Part shown: in pieces, positions 17,571 through 25,530 of the stretch
How positions within the stretch are numbered: the first letter of the stretch is position 1
Layout: each line of letters begins with the position of its first letter
Assembly (NCBI RefSeq): GCF_014639255.1
Contig: NZ_BMFV01000030.1
Span: 1 to 60,763, forward strand
Length of the DNA stretch: 60,763 bases
From: Pullulanibacillus pueri
GTDB taxonomy: Bacteria; Bacillota; Bacilli; Bacillales; Sporolactobacillaceae
Reading direction: 5' to 3'
Made by a program: the position numbers and the translations under genes
The notes under the pieces: model-generated
Databases searched by the model: none
What the model saw: only the letters and a program-made list of their open reading frames with translations
What the model was told of the DNA's origin: nothing

Positions 17571-19243
17571 TGTGGCACCGCCCTGTGAGAGACTCTTAAG
17601 ATTTCTTCAACGGTTGTAATCCCTTGTTGAACTTTTCGAATGCCATCATGTATCAAGAAACCTTGACCTCCTGAAAAAGCATAATCTCTAATGGAAGCAG
17701 TGGTCTGGTGATCCATTATTCTTCGACGTATCTCATCATCTATAGAAAGAATTTCATGAATGGCAATTCGACCGCGATATCCAGTCATATTACAACGCCC
17801 ACACCCTTTACCCCGATGCAGCGCCTCAGGAACAGCCATACCATGCTCATAAAAAATGTTTTTTTCCATAGTCCTTGGAGCATAGCTTTCGGCACAATCC
17901 CGACAGATTCGACGCACAAGACGTTGTGAGACCACACCGGTTAGTGAGGAAGCCACTAGGAAAGGCTCAACGCCCATATCCACTAAGCGAGTAATGGTTG
18001 AGACAGAATCGTTTGTATGGACTGTACTCAAGACAAGATGGCCTGTGAGTGAAGCCCGAACAGCAATATTCGCCGTTTCTGTATCACGAATTTCCCCAAC
18101 CATAATGATGTTAGGATCCTGTCGCAGGATAGCACGCAACCCATCAGCAAACGTGAGCCCGATACGTGAATTGACTTGAATTTGGTTGATACCTTCAATT
18201 TGATATTCTACTGGATCCTCAATTGTGATCAGATTCGATTCCTCTTTATTTAACAGATTGATCGCGGCATAAAGCGTCGAGGTTTTCCCCGATCCCGTCG
18301 GTCCTGTTATTAAGACAATGCCAGTAGGGTGATCAATCAGTTTTTTAAAGGCTTTCTCATTTTCTGGACTAAAGCCCAGTCGGCTTATATCAATCACAGC
18401 ATCTCCTATATTTAACAGCCGAATGACAATCTTCTCTCCGAGTATGGTAGGAAGGATTGAAATACGCAGATCAATCGCATGATGATCCATTGTAATCTTT
18501 ACACGACCATCTTGGGGCTTTCTTGTCTCAGTGATATTGAGATTTGCCATGACCTTAATCCTAACCGTCAGCATTCTTAACATATCTCTTGGTAAGACGC
18601 GCTCTACTCGTAACATGCCATCAATACGATAACGCACTTTAATTGATGTTTCTTGAGGTTCAATGTGAATGTCACTGGCCCGCTGTTGTATTGCGTTTTG
18701 TAAAATTTGATTAACTATCCGAACGACGGGAGAATCTTCATCTTCCACGTTGTAATTCATGATAGCATCAGTATCCTGAGTCGTCTCTGTCATGAGATCC
18801 TCGATGGATTCTGAGGCATCATAGAAACGTGTGATAGTGCGCATGATGTCTTCATTGGTCGCGATAACAGTTTCAATTGTAAAGCCTGTAGAGAGTCTAA
18901 GATCTTCTATAGCATAAAAATCTAAGGGATCAGCCATTGCAACAGTTAACTTACTACTCTGTTTCCGAAGAGGGACTAACAGGTTTCGTCGGGCAAAGTC
19001 TTTTGAAATTAATGATTTGAGTGATGGATCGAGAGGATATTGGTAGAGATTGACCAGAGGAATACCTAATTGGAGTTCAAGAACCTCCAGAAGTTGTTGC
19101 TCGGTCAAGTATCCTTTTTTAACAAGTGCATTTCCTAGTTTTTCGTTAGCCTCTTTTTCTTCTAATGTCTGTTGCAGCTGCTTTTCAGAAATAACACCCG
19201 CTTCTATCAGTAAGTCGCCTAAGCGTTTATGTTTACGTGGCAA
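17567..19243 (-). CDS. pilB: Pilus extension ATPase PilB with MshEN cyclic-di-GMP-type domain
   Basis: This hexameric ATPase drives pilus assembly. The N-terminal MshEN domain shows the two-part cyclic-di-GMP motif: RLGDLLIEAG from residue 7 and LGNALVKKG from residue 36. Spacing is conserved, and only the last Gln of the first half is changed, to Lys. Walker A GPTGSGKT lies near 314-321, and a Cys4 zinc site is at about C447, C450, C481 and C484. The frame extends to 19258, but its first codons are the ribosome binding site itself. The TTG at 19243 has GGAGGG seven bases before it and gives 558 aa. It is the first gene of the pil operon. Confidence 0.95.
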   Translation of the reverse strand: MPRKHKRLGDLLIEAGVISEKQLQQTLEEKEANEKLGNALVKKGYLTEQQLLEVLELQLGIPLVNLYQYPLDPSLKSLISKDFARRNLLVPLRKQSSKLTVAMADPLDFYAIEDLRLSTGFTIETVIATNEDIMRTITRFYDASESIEDLMTETTQDTDAIMNYNVEDEDSPVVRIVNQILQNAIQQRASDIHIEPQETSIKVRYRIDGMLRVERVLPRDMLRMLTVRIKVMANLNITETRKPQDGRVKITMDHHAIDLRISILPTILGEKIVIRLLNIGDAVIDISRLGFSPENEKAFKKLIDHPTGIVLITGPTGSGKTSTLYAAINLLNKEESNLITIEDPVEYQIEGINQIQVNSRIGLTFADGLRAILRQDPNIIMVGEIRDTETANIAVRASLTGHLVLSTVHTNDSVSTITRLVDMGVEPFLVASSLTGVVSQRLVRRICRDCAESYAPRTMEKNIFYEHGMAVPEALHRGKGCGRCNMTGYRGRIAIHEILSIDDEIRRRIMDHQTTASIRDYAFSGGQGFLIHDGIRKVQQGITTVEEILRVSHRAVPQ

Positions 19244-19374
19244 CGTGTGTCCCTCCAAGAAAATCTATTATATTGTTATTATATAGTAGAATTGTCATAT
19301 GAAAAGACGGAAACTATGGAAAATCGTTGAATTTTAATAGGTTAAAAGTCCTTAAAATACCTATAAAATGAAGA

Positions 19375-19401
19375 TTGCGGGGAGAGTAATTATAGTATAA
19401 T
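19375..19401 (+). promoter_or_regulatory. Candidate promoter of the minor pilin operon
   Basis: A perfect -10 TATAAT (19396-19401) lies about 53 bases before the first gene. The -35 (TTGCGG, 19375-19380) is weak and closer than usual at 15 bases. Confidence 0.4.
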
Positions 19402-19453
19402 AGAACTATAAAAAGTGTAATAGAAAGATTACCGCTCGGAAAGGCAGACAGCG

Positions 19454-19873
19454 ATGAAGAAACTTTTACGTGTACTCGCGTCCAAATCAGGCTTTTCACT
19501 CATTGAAATTCTGGCAGCGATCGTCATTCTGGGTCTTATTGTAGGTCCTTTTCTCTCCATGTTCATACAATCGGCAAAAACTACCCATGTGACAGAAACG
19601 ATGAATGATGCGACCGATGTCGCAAACGCGCAAATGGAAGATATGTATCATATTGTCACACATTCTACTTCAGATAAGATAGATGAGCAAATGAGTGAAC
19701 AAGACTTTACAAAAATAAATGATGGCTATTCAAAGAAAGTTAATGACTATACAGTGATGGTGCAATTAAGACCAGTGCCCGATCAGCCCTCCTTAGTGGA
19801 TGTCATTGTTCAAATCTATAAAGAGAATGATAGAGAAGCGCAATTGGAGTCGATTTACGAATGGGAAAATTAA
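19454..19873 (+). CDS. Minor pilin (PilV/PulG-like prepilin)
   Basis: It has a class III signal KSG|FSLIE with cleavage after Gly13 and Glu at mature position 5, then a hydrophobic helix LAAIVILGLIVGPFLSMF. The remainder is polar and begins with the MND/N-A-Q-M-E-D-M pattern often found in PilV- or ComGD-type minor pilins. It is 139 aa. It is first of three genes read away from the pil operon, overlaps the next by 13 bases, and is probably assembled at the pilus tip. The exact minor-pilin class is uncertain. Confidence 0.85.
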   Translation: MKKLLRVLASKSGFSLIEILAAIVILGLIVGPFLSMFIQSAKTTHVTETMNDATDVANAQMEDMYHIVTHSTSDKIDEQMSEQDFTKINDGYSKKVNDYTVMVQLRPVPDQPSLVDVIVQIYKENDREAQLESIYEWEN

Positions 19874-20325
19874 AAGCGGCTAGGTCGGCTATTAAGAATA
19901 CGAGAGGGCTCACGTTAGTTGAAGTGCTCGCCGTGATCGTACTCCTCACATTGGTTTTCCTACTGGCAAACGCCCTGCATCTCTTTGGACTTAAGCAGTA
20001 CGATATTCAGACGGAAGAGATCAAAAATCAATCACAAGTCAGGTTAGCAATGATCGAATTAACAAAGGAGATAAGAAGTGCTGATAGAGTGGAGGTAAGT
20101 GAAACTCATGACAGGTTTACCATCACACATTCTGATCAAATCAAGACGTTTACCCTTAACAAACAAGATCACACGATAGACAAGAATGGTCATCCCTTAA
20201 TTGAGGGAATCTCTACCTTTTCTATTATCCAATCAGGAAGCAAAATTACGCTCACACTTAAAAGTCTGCCTAATAAGTCTGGGGAGTCAGTGGAGCGTTC
20301 GACGGATTTTTATATAAGAGAGTAG
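19861..20325 (+). CDS. Minor pilin (PilW/ComGF-like prepilin)
   Basis: It has a class III signal TRG|LTLVE with cleavage after Gly16 and Glu at mature position 5. A hydrophobic helix is followed by RLAMIELTKEIRSADRVEV, a pattern typical of PilW/GspJ-like minor pilins. It is 154 aa. It overlaps the preceding pilin gene and precedes the PilX-like gene by 12 bases. It should be cleaved by the PilD of this locus. Distinction between PilW, GspJ and ComGF classes would need profile searches. Confidence 0.85.
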   Translation: MGKLKAARSAIKNTRGLTLVEVLAVIVLLTLVFLLANALHLFGLKQYDIQTEEIKNQSQVRLAMIELTKEIRSADRVEVSETHDRFTITHSDQIKTFTLNKQDHTIDKNGHPLIEGISTFSIIQSGSKITLTLKSLPNKSGESVERSTDFYIRE

Positions 20326-20337
20326 GAGGGAGAAACC

Positions 20338-21780
20338 GTGCAGAAAGGCAAAAAGAGCATTCGAAAAACGCTACAAAACGAACGCGGAGCGGCCCTTGCC
20401 ATTGTATTGATGGTCATTGTGATACTCTCCCTTCTCGGTGTCAGTCTTATGGGGCTGACGCTGACCAATACCAAGCTCTCTACTCAGGTCCATACTGACC
20501 GATCGGCTTATTTTATTGCTGAAGCTGGCGTTAATCTCATGAAAAGTAAAATTAAATCGGAAGTAAAATGTGGGAACTCTGGTTTTGAAATGCTACCCGA
20601 AGACCTTGATCAAAATTATAGTAGTAAGAATGGCGACTTTTCACTGTCGGAAGGTGATCCTGAAGCGAAGGTCACCGCTAGTCAGGACTTCTCAAACGAT
20701 AGATTAAACTATCGTATAGAATCTACTGGCACTGTCAATCGTCTTGATAAAACAGTCACGGAAACCATTCAATTAAAGTGCACACCGAATAGTAGCAGCA
20801 ATGATCAGACAATATTGAATGATATGGCCGTGTTTGCGATGAATAAGATATACTTTGAATCAACCATAAACGGAGATATAGGCACGAATTCTGCGAAGCC
20901 TCATTCAATCATTGTTGATAAGAATCCCATTTTAAACGGCTCAATTAATGTTGTTGATAAAAATGTTCACTTCTTAGATAAAAAAAATCCTGAAATTTGG
21001 AGGGATAAAAAATTAGAAGTGAATCAAATTTCTGAGAGGTCTTATGTGCTGCCTGAATTTCCAACCTTTCCTACAGATTTACCTTCTCGAGGAAGTATCT
21101 CGCTTTCCGGTGGACCAGAAAATAATCAAACCATTTCAAGTGATGGCCATTACTCTTCAATAACTTTAAGTAGTGATCTTACATTGACCATTGATGTAGG
21201 GGATCAAAATAGAAGGATAGTGGTGGATAACCTAAATATGTTTCAAGGCCATATTAAAGTTCAAGGGAGTGGCAATTTAGCGCTTTATATAGGGGATTCA
21301 TTTGTATTCGGTGGACTGGATTGGAAAAATGAACCGACTGGTAGCGGAAGCAGTTCAATTAATAAAGAAGGTTCAAGTAATAAAGTCCAAATATATTATC
21401 AAGGGGTTCAACCGCTAAACCTTGGTGGCAGCGTCAAAGTGAATGCTTCGATTTATGCAAACAATGTACAAAAAATTCAATTGGGAGGGAGTGGGGTAAT
21501 AGTCGGCGATGTAATTGCCAGTAAAGCAACAGAGATTGATATTGATGGAGGCTCAAATTCAGAGAACCACTTTTTATTAGCGCCAAAAGCAACGATTAAT
21601 CAAAGTGGTGGAGCAGTAGTTAATGGGTCAATCATCTGTGATACTTTTAATTTGACAGGTGGCGCGATCCTTAATTATCGAAAACTTAATGACTCTGAAA
21701 ATCTTCCCTTTTTTCCTCAAACTCATGATTCGGCGGCACTTGAAGTGATTCCCACAGAGCCTCTTAAGGAAATACCATAA
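20338..21780 (+). CDS. PilX-like large minor pilin with bactofilin-like repeats
   Basis: It starts with GTG after AGGAGGG. The N-terminal 60 residues fit PilX/GspK-type prepilins: NERG|AALAIVLMV, no Glu at mature position 5, then a conserved DRSAYFIAEAG-like patch. After that comes a long extracellular region of about 400 residues rich in Gly, Ser, Asn and short beta strands. Its C-terminal third has repeated I-x-G/N-G-x-I/V units such as GGSVKVNASIYA and GGAVVNGSIICD, suggesting a beta-helix like polymer-forming proteins. At 480 aa it is much larger than Gram-negative PilX. A tip or adhesin role is inference. Confidence 0.8.
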   Translation: MQKGKKSIRKTLQNERGAALAIVLMVIVILSLLGVSLMGLTLTNTKLSTQVHTDRSAYFIAEAGVNLMKSKIKSEVKCGNSGFEMLPEDLDQNYSSKNGDFSLSEGDPEAKVTASQDFSNDRLNYRIESTGTVNRLDKTVTETIQLKCTPNSSSNDQTILNDMAVFAMNKIYFESTINGDIGTNSAKPHSIIVDKNPILNGSINVVDKNVHFLDKKNPEIWRDKKLEVNQISERSYVLPEFPTFPTDLPSRGSISLSGGPENNQTISSDGHYSSITLSSDLTLTIDVGDQNRRIVVDNLNMFQGHIKVQGSGNLALYIGDSFVFGGLDWKNEPTGSGSSSINKEGSSNKVQIYYQGVQPLNLGGSVKVNASIYANNVQKIQLGGSGVIVGDVIASKATEIDIDGGSNSENHFLLAPKATINQSGGAVVNGSIICDTFNLTGGAILNYRKLNDSENLPFFPQTHDSAALEVIPTEPLKEIP

Positions 21781-21795
21781 AAAAGCGTCATCCAG

Positions 21796-21824
21796 GGTCT
21801 TCTTCCATTAGGAGGAGACCTTTT
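21796..21824 (+). terminator. Terminator of the minor pilin operon
   Basis: GGTCTTCTTCC pairs with GGAGGAGACC (one bulge and a G-U pair) around an ATTA loop, and four T residues follow. Confidence 0.65.
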
Positions 21825-21970
21825 CAATTTCTAAGACTAAAGTCCGAGCGGTGTTCTACCTCTTAAGAATGATTTTTCTTAGAGATAAAATCATTCTCTC
21901 TTCCGATGTGTTTAAATGTTCTGTCATTTAAGATGAAGAGGAACAATAAAGTTTTGGAAGGAGAAAAAAC

Positions 21971-22141
21971 ATGTTTAATCCTATGGATTATGAGGTAATA
22001 ATTAAAGAACGGAAAAACCAACTTGACATAATCACTCGAGGTGCTTGGCACTTTGAGCAAAACTTTAAGCAGATGAAGCCTTTTAAACCTTTCCGTAAAA
22101 TGAAGTATCTTGAGACCTGCAAAGAGTGCTTGAGCGCTTGA
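21971..22141 (+). CDS. Small hypothetical protein, 56 aa
   Basis: The ATG at 21971 has AAGGAGA a few bases upstream and opens a 56-codon frame. It encodes a basic, aromatic-rich protein starting MFNPMDYEVIIKER and ending with a CKEC pair. No signal peptide or membrane segment is seen. A terminator follows at 22230. I do not know the family. The ribosome binding site, codon use typical of the region and the downstream terminator support a real gene, and the CxxC-like pair could bind metal, though that is speculation. Confidence 0.55.
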   Translation: MFNPMDYEVIIKERKNQLDIITRGAWHFEQNFKQMKPFKPFRKMKYLETCKECLSA

Positions 22142-22229
22142 TTTGTTTGACGTCTCAGAAGTATGACTTTTAGTCCTTGTATAAGGAAATGACCCAACCC
22201 CCTATTGTGTCATTTCACCCCCTAATTGA

Positions 22230-22257
22230 CCGTGTGCCTACGCATGCGGTTTTTTTC
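22230..22257 (+). terminator. Terminator after the 56-aa gene
   Basis: ACCGTGTGC and GCATGCGGT form an imperfect stem around a short loop, followed by seven T residues. Confidence 0.7.
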
Positions 22258-22261
22258 TTTG

Positions 22262-22505
22262 AGTATTTCTAGGACATAAGCCTTACGACGTTGAAGGAAA
22301 TTCCGACGTCAATTCGATTGGCTTTGGCAGCTCATACCTTACTATATTTAGTGTTTAACAACCGCTTCTGCAGAATACATCGCTTTCCGTGGGCACGGCC
22401 TCAGCTAACTTTGGAGTCAGTTTTTTGGTGCTCCAAAGTGGATCTTCGGACGTGTCCTGTTCCCACTGGAGTCTGCGTATTCTGCCTACGATATGAAAGG
22501 AATAT
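22262..22505 (-). repeat. Family A repeat, copy A2
   Basis: Read on the minus strand it has the family A order: GAGTCC/CACTGGAGTC, GATCCACTTTGG, AGCTGAGGCCGTGCCCACGGAAAGCG. It fills most of the 457-base gap between the 56-aa gene and rpoN. Apparent reading frames across it are not conserved between copies. Confidence 0.7.
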
Positions 22506-22598
22506 CTTATTTGAATAAATGACTTGTCGAACGGCTGACATCGGTTACAATGGAAATAAGAGCCTGTAAGAGAGGGCGAGTGAAGGAGGGACTCTGAG

Positions 22599-23891
22599 GT
22601 GTTGGAGCTTAGACCTGTTCAAACACAAGTACAGCAATTGAAAATGACGACCGAACTGCGTCAGGCGATTTCGCTTTTGCAATATTCCACTCAAGAGTTA
22701 GCGGAGTATATCAGAGAAATCTCCCTAGAAAACCCATTAATTGAATTAAATGAACCTAAACCGGACGTGCCGATGACTTACTCTGACCCCATAAGGGCAG
22801 CGGTACCAGATCTCAGCGAATTTGCAAGACAAAAAGAAGCAGGACTAGAGGAAGTCTTACTTCAACAAGTGCGTCTTCTTTCCTTAACGGAGGACCAGAT
22901 GGAAAGGGTGACAACACTTATTTTTTATCTTGATCCTGACGGGTATTTTCGTGAGGATTTTCAAGAGCTTAGTCATGATTTGGGGTGCTCCCTTGAAGCA
23001 ATTGAAGAAGCGTTAACGCTCATCCAAGAGTTAGAGCCGGCGGGGGTTGGGGCACGAAACTTGCAGGAATGCTTAACCCTTCAATATAAAAGATTGCATC
23101 CGCATGATCAGTTAGCTCAGCAGCTCATTATGCACCATTTAGAAGAAATAGCCAGTAGAGATCTTGAAGCCTTGGCTGAAAGATATGATATGACTGAAGA
23201 GACTATCGAAGAGATTCTCGCGTGTATTCAAACCCTTAATCCTAAGCCGGGGTTACTTTATGAGACGGAAGCCCCTGTGTATATTCGAGCGGATGTCGTT
23301 GTAGAAGCCACAGGCGAGGGCTATGAGGTTCGTTTAGTGGAGGATCTCCTGCCTACCATCCATTATAACTCCCAATATCAGCATTTATTTTCCGATCGAG
23401 AGGCTCTTCACTTTCTAAAGCCCAAATATAAAGAGATGCTGTGGTTAAAGAAAAGCATCGAGCAGCGTCAGAGTACTTTACTAAAAATAAGTAAGACCAT
23501 CATGGATCAGCAGGTCCTCTTTTTAGCAAAAGGCCCACATTATATTGCGCCCTTAACTTTAAAGGAAATTGCCGAAATATTGGGGATACATGAGTCCACT
23601 GTCAGTCGAACGGTAAGAAACAAATATATCCAAACGCCACAGGGTGTTTTTGAACTCAAGCATTTTTTCTCATCTCGCATTCATACATCAGCGCAAACAG
23701 ACCTATCCTCAACGAGCGTGAAGAAGATGCTACAAGAGATGGTTGAACAAGAGGATAAAAAGAATCCTCTAAGTGATCAAGGCATTGTTCAAAACTTGAA
23801 GAGGACTTTTGGCATCGAAATTTCTCGACGCACGGTTGCTAAGTACCGACAAGTCATGAAGATTCCGTCGTCATCCAAACGAAAACAATAA
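22599..23891 (+). CDS. rpoN: RNA polymerase sigma-54 factor (RpoN/SigL)
   Basis: It directs RNA polymerase to -24/-12 promoters that need enhancer-binding activators. Region I is the Gln/Leu-rich N-terminus (QVQQLKMTTELRQAISLLQ). The core-binding part follows. The helix-turn-helix TLKEIAEILGIHESTVSRT is near 318, and the RpoN box ISRRTVAKYRQ is at about 408-418. Start is GTG with AAGGAGGG 8 bases before it, and 430 aa is normal. In many Bacillales rpoN precedes cggR-gapA; that linkage is absent here. No sigma-54 activator gene is present in the window. Confidence 0.96.
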   Translation: MLELRPVQTQVQQLKMTTELRQAISLLQYSTQELAEYIREISLENPLIELNEPKPDVPMTYSDPIRAAVPDLSEFARQKEAGLEEVLLQQVRLLSLTEDQMERVTTLIFYLDPDGYFREDFQELSHDLGCSLEAIEEALTLIQELEPAGVGARNLQECLTLQYKRLHPHDQLAQQLIMHHLEEIASRDLEALAERYDMTEETIEEILACIQTLNPKPGLLYETEAPVYIRADVVVEATGEGYEVRLVEDLLPTIHYNSQYQHLFSDREALHFLKPKYKEMLWLKKSIEQRQSTLLKISKTIMDQQVLFLAKGPHYIAPLTLKEIAEILGIHESTVSRTVRNKYIQTPQGVFELKHFFSSRIHTSAQTDLSSTSVKKMLQEMVEQEDKKNPLSDQGIVQNLKRTFGIEISRRTVAKYRQVMKIPSSSKRKQ

Positions 23892-23951
23892 GACATCAAG
23901 GAGAGAGCAACGGTAATCAGATAGATTAAGCTCGATGATAGACTTCTAGAG

Positions 23952-23980
23952 TTGCGCTTTTTTTCTCTTCGTTTGATAAT
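23952..23980 (+). promoter_or_regulatory. Candidate sigma-A promoter of the ECF sigma operon
   Basis: TTGCGC (23952-23957) and GATAAT (23975-23980) are 17 bases apart. Transcription would start near 23987, which favours the ATG at 24019 over the GTG at 23998 as the start of the sigma gene. Confidence 0.4.
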
Positions 23981-24018
23981 AATAGAAGATTCATAGTGTG
24001 ACAGGGGTTGACAGAGTT

Positions 24019-24597
24019 ATGGAGAATGCTCAAGAGGGGTTGATTTATAAGATGAGTAAAGGTTCAATTGAGGCCTTTGATCAATTTTATGAGCTCCATT
24101 CCCCTTATGTATATGGTATTGCACTAAAAATGGCCAGGAACGCTAGCGAAGCAGAGGATTTATGCCACGACGTTTTTGTGGAAGTCTTTCGTTCCGCTGA
24201 ACAATTTGATCCTTCTAGGGGCAGTGTTAGGGCATGGCTTGCCATTAAAACGAAAAGTCGCTACCTCGATCGGCAAAGAAAAGTCAAAAGATCAAGAGAT
24301 TACCTTGATCGTGTAGAATCCATTGACCAAGAACCAGCAACAGATGAATTGGTCTTAAGGCAGATTGATCGTGAGCAGGTACTCAGCGCCCTTAAAGAAC
24401 TTCCTGAAAGTCAGAAGAAGGCTGTTTATGGGAAGTATTTCAATTATCAGACACAAAAAGAATTAGCGGCACATTTGGACAAGCCCATTGGAACGATCAA
24501 GTCCTTATTGCGCTACGGTTTAAATAATTTAAGGAAAGAGCTTATCAAACTAGGTTGGTCACCATTATCTGGAGGCGATCATCGTCGTGAGCGCTAA
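24019..24597 (+). CDS. ECF-family RNA polymerase sigma factor
   Basis: Region 2 is seen at the N-terminal third (SEAEDLCHDVFVEVFR, then DPSRGSVRAWLAIKTKSRYLD). Region 4 is the C-terminal helix-turn-helix (LPESQKKAVYGKYF, TQKELAAHLDKPIGTIKSLLRYG). About 192 aa is typical. The frame also allows GTG at 23998; ATG 24019 fits the AGGGG upstream and the predicted promoter. It overlaps the anti-sigma gene by 11 bases, the usual arrangement for pairs in which the second protein holds the first inactive at the membrane. Pairing with an RskA-type partner suggests the SigK-like ECF group. The inducing signal is unknown. Confidence 0.9.
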   Translation: MENAQEGLIYKMSKGSIEAFDQFYELHSPYVYGIALKMARNASEAEDLCHDVFVEVFRSAEQFDPSRGSVRAWLAIKTKSRYLDRQRKVKRSRDYLDRVESIDQEPATDELVLRQIDREQVLSALKELPESQKKAVYGKYFNYQTQKELAAHLDKPIGTIKSLLRYGLNNLRKELIKLGWSPLSGGDHRRER

Positions 24598-25324
24598 GTG
24601 TAAATGGAGAGAAGAAACCATCATTGATGTCATTTTAGGAGAAACCAACAGTAGTCAAAAGGAAGCTTTTGTTGAGCATTTACCGCGGTGTCAAAACTGT
24701 CAGCTTTTATACCACCGTTGGCAAGCCTTATTGTTGAATAATAAGGAAGAAAATTTAAGATCATCCATTGATTTAAGAGGAAAAATTTATCGTAGCCTCT
24801 TAGTCATGATTGGGCGCAGAAGGTATTTCGGAAAACCGTTATTGATCTTTTCCTTTGTTGGGGTTCTTTTAATTTCGGGTTTCTTACTAGGGCGAATGAC
24901 CACATCACCATTCGAGTCGCCGGTTTCACCTATCGCCCTATCAACGGATAACGTTGAGGACACTAAGCAAAAAACAAGAGGCCCTGCATTACCAGCTTCG
25001 TACCAAGTGCTTTCGATCCATCATCAAAAAATGGATGGCTATGTTTGGCTAAATCGAGAGACCAAAGATATTTTGATATTTTTAAGTGGGTTACGCCCAC
25101 TTAAAGACAAAGATTATCAAGCTTGGATTGTTTCGGAGGATAATGATAAACAAATTGGGGGCCTTTTGCAGATGAGTGAAGGCATGGGGCATGTCTATGT
25201 TCATAAGCCGGGTGTGGCCAAGGTGCGAAAGCTGATTATTAGTGTAGAGCCCCGGGGAGGCAGTCGCTTCCAAACAGGACCTGAAACGGTGAATCTTGAT
25301 CTTTCAACAGCCGATCAATTTTAG
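24587..25324 (+). CDS. Zinc-finger anti-sigma factor (RskA-like)
   Basis: The N-terminal cytoplasmic domain has the zinc-type anti-sigma motif H31-x3-C35-x2-C38. One membrane helix (about 84-101, LIFSFVGVLLISGFLLG) follows. The C-terminal domain of about 130 residues outside the cell fits the RskA type, with QAWIVSED near the middle and a sugar-/Gly-rich ending. It is 245 aa and starts at GTG overlapping the sigma gene. Release would need regulated proteolysis, whose proteases are not in this window. The adjacent sodC is on the same strand, 206 bases away. Confidence 0.85.
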   Translation: MSAKCKWREETIIDVILGETNSSQKEAFVEHLPRCQNCQLLYHRWQALLLNNKEENLRSSIDLRGKIYRSLLVMIGRRRYFGKPLLIFSFVGVLLISGFLLGRMTTSPFESPVSPIALSTDNVEDTKQKTRGPALPASYQVLSIHHQKMDGYVWLNRETKDILIFLSGLRPLKDKDYQAWIVSEDNDKQIGGLLQMSEGMGHVYVHKPGVAKVRKLIISVEPRGGSRFQTGPETVNLDLSTADQF

Positions 25325-25530
25325 GGCATTGGGGACAAAAAAGGGTCGATTTTTCTGCTGAAGAAATCATTAAGGAGGATAACTGAAGTTGGTGGTTTGA
25401 AGAAAAGGATGCTTATATGCGGTTCCAATGTTTTCAATTGTCACGAGATAAACATTGTGAGGGATGATATGAGGCCAAACGGTTTAAACTATCCATGACA
25501 ATATTTGGTCATGGAGGGGTCAAAATAATC

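Noticed and set aside
22262..22505. CRISPR or transposon in the gap before rpoN
   Set aside because: There are no regularly spaced repeats and no transposase; the sequence is a family A repeat.
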